Source: Verrucomicrobiaceae bacterium (GTDB lineage Bacteria; Verrucomicrobiota; Verrucomicrobiia; Verrucomicrobiales; DEV007). Taken from it: a stretch of 37,685 nucleotides of DNA. The notes beneath the pieces were generated by a model that saw only the letters and a list, made by a program, of their open reading frames with translations, made no database searches and had not been told where the DNA came from. A program made the translations under genes and the position numbers. Each line of letters opens with the position of its first letter. Position 1 is the first letter of the stretch. The stretch is taken from the NCBI GenBank assembly GCA_009936795.1, contig JAACDM010000637.1, positions 1 through 37,685 on the forward strand, written 5' to 3'. Below are positions 33,622 to 37,685 of this stretch, piece after piece.

Positions 33622-35028
33622 CTAGCGTTTGAGTTCCGCATCCATGGGCCCACCGATCGCGCGATGAAGGGTGACGCGAGCGCTGACAATTTCCCGGTGG
33701 CTAGTGATGATTTCTCGTTCCAATCGTTGCACCGTAACCACCGCAGTGAGGACCGGCAAATAGTCCGTGAGCCCCTGGCCCCAGCGGTGATGCGACTCGC
33801 GCAGTAGCTTCTTTGCCGTGTCGAGTTCTTGGTTGAGGAGATTCATACGTTCCACTTGCTTCCGCTCCAACACTAACGCCGTCTCAACATCGCGGACCGC
33901 GGTCAGGTAATCGTGGGAGTATGAGGCCAGCGCTTCATTGAGTGCTGCCTGACGGCGACTGACTTCCGCTTGGCGAATACCCGCATCGAAGATCGGTGTG
34001 GTTGCCGAAGCGACGGCATTGGTGATCAAGGTATCGATGCCCGGGCCTCCTGATCCTGAACCGGAGCCGCCGAGAGTGAGCCTTGGCAAACGATCGGCGA
34101 TGGCTTCGGCGACTTCATGATCAATAGCCGCAACCCGCTGCGCCGACGCGACAAGATCTGGACGGTTCTGAAGAAGATCTGAGGGCACCCCCACGGTGCG
34201 CAACGATGATGGTGGCAATCTTGATTCTTCGCCTGCAAGCGAAGGGCCGGTTCCAGGAGGAAGGCCTAGCAAGACCTCTAATGCGTAGGTGAGCTGCTCC
34301 AGTCGGGCTTCGACCGCAGGCACGCGGGTCTTGATTGCGGCAAGTTGCTCCCGCTGTTGCAGCACATCGACCACAGAAGACTGGGCCTGTCCGAAACGCA
34401 ATTCCGTCAGATCGAGCAGCGTTTGGCTATTCTCGATCTGGTCGTCTAACAGAAGCAATTGGCGTTTCTGCTCAAGAATCTCGAAGTAAGCCTCCGCGAC
34501 CGCTACTGAAAGCAAGAGCCGCGCGCCTAACCAATCCGAGATCGTGGCGTCCCGCTCAAGTTGACGCGCCTCGCGAGCAGATCGCAGCCGACCCCAGAGA
34601 TCCACTTCCCAATCTAACAGAGAGCTTAAGTTTGTTGATATCGCCCGTTCATCCCCAGAACCATCATCGTCATCTGTCCACCGAACGCCATACGACCCCT
34701 CCTCATCGATCTGTGGGAAGAGCCTGCCGCCAGCTTGGCGCAAGGTCGCGTCTGCTTGCGAAATGCGGGCGGCGACCGCCTGAATCTCCAGGTTGTTTCC
34801 CAGCGCCTGCGGGATCAATTTGGTGAGCGTTCGATCATCAAAGGTCTCCCACCAAGGGCTTCCTGAGTGCTTTAGGCGCAACGAAGAGCCCGCTTCACGA
34901 TAGGAAGGTTTGGCTTCCACCAACGCCGTCACGACACCGCGCGAGCCACCAACACACGAGCATACGACTAGCGTAGCGATGGCTAGGAAAACGAGCCGGC
35001 AGGTGTTTGCCACATCAGCAAGCCACAC
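33622..35028 (-). CDS. Outer-membrane efflux factor (TolC/NodT family)
   Basis: The 468-residue protein has the two-fold TolC layout: an N-terminal export signal (LVFLAIATLVVCSC, with a possible lipoprotein cysteine at VCSC, not a perfect lipobox), then WWETFDDRTLTKLIPQALGNNLEIQAV, a typical NodT opening, and two long helical hairpins (LLLLDDQIENSQTLLDLTEL; LLNQELDTAKKLLRESHHRW). YFEILEQKRQ and LGLPPGTGPSLAG are family blocks. It forms the outer-membrane channel for the pump encoded downstream. It begins 11 bases after the hydrolase gene and ends 6 bases before the adaptor gene. Confidence 0.9.
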   Translation of the reverse strand: MWLADVANTCRLVFLAIATLVVCSCVGGSRGVVTALVEAKPSYREAGSSLRLKHSGSPWWETFDDRTLTKLIPQALGNNLEIQAVAARISQADATLRQAGGRLFPQIDEEGSYGVRWTDDDDGSGDERAISTNLSSLLDWEVDLWGRLRSAREARQLERDATISDWLGARLLLSVAVAEAYFEILEQKRQLLLLDDQIENSQTLLDLTELRFGQAQSSVVDVLQQREQLAAIKTRVPAVEARLEQLTYALEVLLGLPPGTGPSLAGEESRLPPSSLRTVGVPSDLLQNRPDLVASAQRVAAIDHEVAEAIADRLPRLTLGGSGSGSGGPGIDTLITNAVASATTPIFDAGIRQAEVSRRQAALNEALASYSHDYLTAVRDVETALVLERKQVERMNLLNQELDTAKKLLRESHHRWGQGLTDYLPVLTAVVTVQRLEREIITSHREIVSARVTLHRAIGGPMDAELKR

Positions 35029-35039
35029 GATCTGACGAC

Positions 35040-35954
35040 CTAAGACAAGTGCTTCTTGAAGAACGCCACCGTGCGTTCCCAGGCAAGCTCGGCCATCTTC
35101 TCATCATAGCGACCAGTTGAATCGTTGTGAAAGCCATGATTTGCCTTCTCATACATGTGCATCGTATAATCAACCTTGGCTGCTTTAAGGTCTTCTTCGT
35201 ATTCAGGCCAACTGCCATTCACGCGCTTGTCGAGTTCGGCGAGTTGAACGAGCATGGGCGCTTTGATGTTCTTGCGAATTTCTTTGGCCGCAGGCGTGCC
35301 GTAGAAAGGAACGCCTGCATTCAAGGTATCTGGGATGGCCGCAGCTAACATGTTAACCACATAACCACCGAAACAGAATCCCACAGCGCCGAGTTTGCCA
35401 GAACTCTGCTCGTGTGTTTTGAGGAACGTCGCCGCAGCGATAAAGTCCGCCTCAATCTTGGCGCGATCCAGGCTACGTTGCATGGACCGCCCTTCATCAT
35501 CATTGCCAGGATACCCGCCTGATGGGTGGAGAGCGTCTGGCGCGAAAGCGATGAAGCCCGCCTTCGCTACCCTTCTAGCGACATCCTTGACATAAGGGTT
35601 CAGTCCGCGATTCTCGTGAATGACCAAAACTACCGGAGCCTTTCCGTCTAGTTTGCTGGGCTTGACCAAATAACCCCGGCCCTCTTCGTGGCCTTTGGGT
35701 GAGGGAAACGTCTCATAGGTCGCCTTGATATCGGAATCATTGAACGATACCTGCTCGGCTTGTGCATAATCAGGCATCAACGCCGAGAGGAGCACCCCCA
35801 TAGTCAGGCTTGCCGTGGCTACGCTAGACAATCGCGACATGAAGGTCCGGCGATCGATTACCCCGTGTGCGTACTCGTCATACCAATCGAAGGCTTCTTG
35901 AGGAATGGGAGGCAGATCCGTGGGGGGGGGTGAGGCTTCTTGGGCTGAGTTCAT
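35040..35954 (-). CDS. Dienelactone-hydrolase-like protein with Tat-type leader
   Basis: The 304-residue alpha/beta hydrolase is of the dienelactone hydrolase family. The catalytic triad is visible: nucleophile C194 in GFCFGG, D242 in ELDKRVN and H273 in ANHGFHN; E114 in IHENRG matches the family's conserved Glu. An N-terminal extension carries twin arginines (DRRTFM, R35-R36) and a hydrophobic stretch (ATASLTMGVLLSALM), so export by the Tat pathway is likely. It is the first gene of the operon with the three export proteins, suggesting that it acts on a lactone or ester related to the exported compound (inference). A run of nine C (35922-35930 on the plus strand as G) encodes P9-P11 near the start and could slip. 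Confidence 0.87.
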   Translation of the reverse strand: MNSAQEASPPPTDLPPIPQEAFDWYDEYAHGVIDRRTFMSRLSSVATASLTMGVLLSALMPDYAQAEQVSFNDSDIKATYETFPSPKGHEEGRGYLVKPSKLDGKAPVVLVIHENRGLNPYVKDVARRVAKAGFIAFAPDALHPSGGYPGNDDEGRSMQRSLDRAKIEADFIAAATFLKTHEQSSGKLGAVGFCFGGYVVNMLAAAIPDTLNAGVPFYGTPAAKEIRKNIKAPMLVQLAELDKRVNGSWPEYEEDLKAAKVDYTMHMYEKANHGFHNDSTGRYDEKMAELAWERTVAFFKKHLS

Positions 35955-36083
35955 GTGATCTGGGAGTCTTAAAGTTAGGATTGTGATTCGACTTTGTTGA
36001 AAGTGTGATTAGCGGTCTGCTGTTCCTGCTTGCTGCGAACGCCCCTGGTCACGCCGCCTTTGGTGTGCACATTGAAGCGGTGT

Positions 36084-36111
36084 TTGACACTAGGCCAATC
36101 TTCACTGCAAT
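36084..36111 (+). promoter_or_regulatory. Candidate promoter of the right-hand RND operon
   Basis: A perfect TTGACA (36084-36089) is followed after 16 bases by TGCAAT (36106-36111, four of six matches to TATAAT). It lies about 110 bases before the adaptor gene at 36220, in the gap between two divergent export operons. The assignment rests on base match only. Confidence 0.25.
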
Positions 36112-36219
36112 CACCAGGAAGAAAGGGCGCTTTCGTTTTGTCTCCTCTTCTGCAAGATTTCTTTGCCATAAAGACAAGACAATCTTCGGCAGGTCGAAAG
36201 GAATGCGGAAGTAGTCGCG

Positions 36220-37533
36220 ATGAGAGCAGACGAATTTGGCCAGAGAACACCACGAATGAACCAACCCACTGAAGATCAAGTTGAACAGGCCGATCGAGAG
36301 GACGCCCCTTCTGGCTCGAGATCTGGTTTGGCTGTTCGTATCTTGCTCCCTCTTGTTCTCCTCGCAGCGGGCGGTGTCAGCTACGTGTGGTTTTCCAAGG
36401 AGCCGCCTCAGATCGCAGAACCACGGGCGAAACCCAAGCCGTTGGAAGTGCGGGTCGCTGAGCTCAGACAGCTAGACTATCAGATTAGCCTGCCGACCCA
36501 CGGCGTGATGCAGGCCCACAACCAGGCCGTCCTGACTACTCAGGTTGCCGGTCGGGTGGAAACTATCTCTCCAGGGTTCGAGGTGGGCGCGTTCTTTAAT
36601 GAAGGAGACGTCTTGTTAGAATTAAACGCGATTGATTTTGAAGAAGCGCTGGCCAATGCCAAAGCGCAGTTGGCACTCGCTCAGTTTAATCTGGAACAAG
36701 AGCGGGCTCGCGCCAAACAAGCGCGGCTCAATTGGGCCGACTTGGGCTACGAAGATGAGCCTAGTGATCTCGTGGTGCGGATACCGCATGTGAAGTTGGC
36801 AGAGAGTCAGCTCAAACGTGCGAACGAACAACTCCTCAGTGCTCAGCGTAATTTAGAGCGAACCAAAGTCAGGGCACCTTTCGACGGCCGCGTGCTGACT
36901 CGAGTTGCCGGTATCGGTCAAACGGTCGGCGCCGGCACGTCGTTAGGCACGATCTTTGCCACGGATTACAGCGAGACGCGTTTGCCCGTCTCGACCCAGT
37001 TCTTGACCGACGTGTTCTTGCCAGAAGACGTTTCTGATGCGCCTGTCGATATTGTTCTCAGGGATGGCCTCTCCGAAGCTTCAGAGGTGAAGTGGAATGC
37101 CCAGATTCTACGAACCGAAGGTGCTCTGGATGCCAGTACGCTCGAGCTCTTTGCCGTGGCTCGTGTTCAAGATCCATTCGGCCTGAAGTCTGACAAAGTG
37201 CCCTTGCGTCTTGGGCAGCCTGTGACCTCAGAGATTCCTGGGAGAAAGCTCGAAGGCGTCTTTGTGATTTCGCGCGAAGCCATTTCGGGTCTGAATCGCA
37301 TTCGGCTCGTGGATCCGGAGACGCTTGTTTTAGAGAGTGCGAAGATAGCGCAGCTGTGGGCGGATGATGAATCTGTCGTGTTTCGTGATGCCGAGATTGA
37401 AGACGGCACCTTCTTGGTCTTGGACCGTTTGGTCTATGCGCCCGACGGTGGAAAGGTCGAGATTGTGGATGACGAAGCGCTGGAAGAGGACTTGGATCCA
37501 AGTGGCGCGAAGGAGGGAGTAGATAATAAGTGA
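36220..37533 (+). CDS. RND-type membrane-fusion (periplasmic adaptor) protein
   Basis: The 437-residue protein has one N-terminal membrane helix (VRILLPLVLLAAGGVSYVWF, about 39-58). The lipoyl-like half is VLTTQVAGRVETISPGFEVG, followed by a coiled-coil hairpin rich in Ala, Gln and Leu (about 140-225), then VRAPFDGRVLTRVAGIGQTV and a beta-barrel region. It has an unusually acidic tail (DDEALEEDLDPSGAKEG). The start at 36220 is favoured over the ATG at 36256 because GGAAG (36207-36211) lies eight bases upstream of it. It is the first gene of a plus-strand operon divergent from the other export operon; its stop overlaps the GTG start of the pump gene. Confidence 0.88.
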   Translation: MRADEFGQRTPRMNQPTEDQVEQADREDAPSGSRSGLAVRILLPLVLLAAGGVSYVWFSKEPPQIAEPRAKPKPLEVRVAELRQLDYQISLPTHGVMQAHNQAVLTTQVAGRVETISPGFEVGAFFNEGDVLLELNAIDFEEALANAKAQLALAQFNLEQERARAKQARLNWADLGYEDEPSDLVVRIPHVKLAESQLKRANEQLLSAQRNLERTKVRAPFDGRVLTRVAGIGQTVGAGTSLGTIFATDYSETRLPVSTQFLTDVFLPEDVSDAPVDIVLRDGLSEASEVKWNAQILRTEGALDASTLELFAVARVQDPFGLKSDKVPLRLGQPVTSEIPGRKLEGVFVISREAISGLNRIRLVDPETLVLESAKIAQLWADDESVVFRDAEIEDGTFLVLDRLVYAPDGGKVEIVDDEALEEDLDPSGAKEGVDNK

Positions 37534-37685
37534 TCGCTTGGTTTGCCAAGAATAGCATTGCGGCGAATTTGCTCATGCTCGCCATTCTGTTAGGAGGTCT
37601 TTATGTGGCCTTCTTTCGCATCACGCTGGAGATGGAGCCCAACCGCGACTACGGGGTTGTCTTCATTAATAAGTCTTACCCGGGA
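37530..37685 (+). CDS. RND-type efflux pump, N-terminal fragment
   Basis: GTG at 37530 overlaps the adaptor stop by 4 bases (GTGA) and opens a frame of 52 codons to the window edge: IAWFAKNSIAANLLMLAILL followed by EMEPNRDYGVVFINKSYPG. This matches the first membrane helix and porter start of RND pumps, and parallels ILAWFARNHVAANLLMI in the pump at 29309-32416. AGGAGG lies at 37511-37516, rather far upstream (13 bases), so coupling to the adaptor gene probably helps initiation. Confidence 0.85.
   Translation, partial: MIAWFAKNSIAANLLMLAILLGGLYVAFFRITLEMEPNRDYGVVFINKSYPG

Overview
The window looks like part of a Verrucomicrobiota (PVC superphylum) chromosome, probably from an aquatic or marine member. 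Evidence is the combination of PSD1/PSCyt-type cytochromes, a Tat-exported DUF1501 protein, a PVC-type beta-propeller/HEAT/heme-c protein, several formylglycine sulfatases, very large secreted LamG/lamin-tail/CotH proteins, and a shared C-terminal domain of a kind common in that phylum. No RNA genes, CRISPR arrays or phage genes were seen.

Left part (1-14707). A partial GntR-type regulator (minus strand, cut by the left edge) is divergent from a five-gene plus-strand cluster: a 1499-residue secreted protein with five discoidin-like modules and a LamG domain; a REP-associated tyrosine transposase (RAYT) whose catalytic residues look altered; a secreted CotH-kinase/lamin-tail protein; a secreted PSD1 diheme protein; and a DUF1501 protein. 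A REP/BIME palindrome (arm core GGCGACTAAAAGTCACC) sits at all four junctions. At two junctions the REP is translated and forms much of the signal peptide (LWRLKVTTT) of the downstream protein. At the other two the stem ends 2-5 bases before the start codon, and at one of these it also contains the upstream stop codon. I consider this RAYT/REP system, with REPs used as secretion signals and intercistronic elements, the most novel item in the window.

Middle part (14708-25771). This is a sulfatase region: a two-gene minus-strand sulfatase operon whose second member has run into the remains of another sulfatase and a DUF1080-like fragment; a divergent large propeller/HEAT/heme protein; an EF-hand protein with an SGNH-like motif; and a further sulfatase. 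Together with the CotH, PSD1 and DUF1501 genes this suggests handling of sulfated polysaccharide at the cell surface or in the periplasm, although no glycoside hydrolase is visible here.

Right part (25772-37685). A secreted 1032-residue LamG protein with an internal duplication is followed by two divergent RND-type export systems. The left operon (minus strand) is dienelactone hydrolase-like protein, TolC/NodT outer-membrane factor, membrane-fusion protein and RND pump. The right operon (plus strand) is a membrane-fusion protein followed by an RND pump cut off by the window edge.
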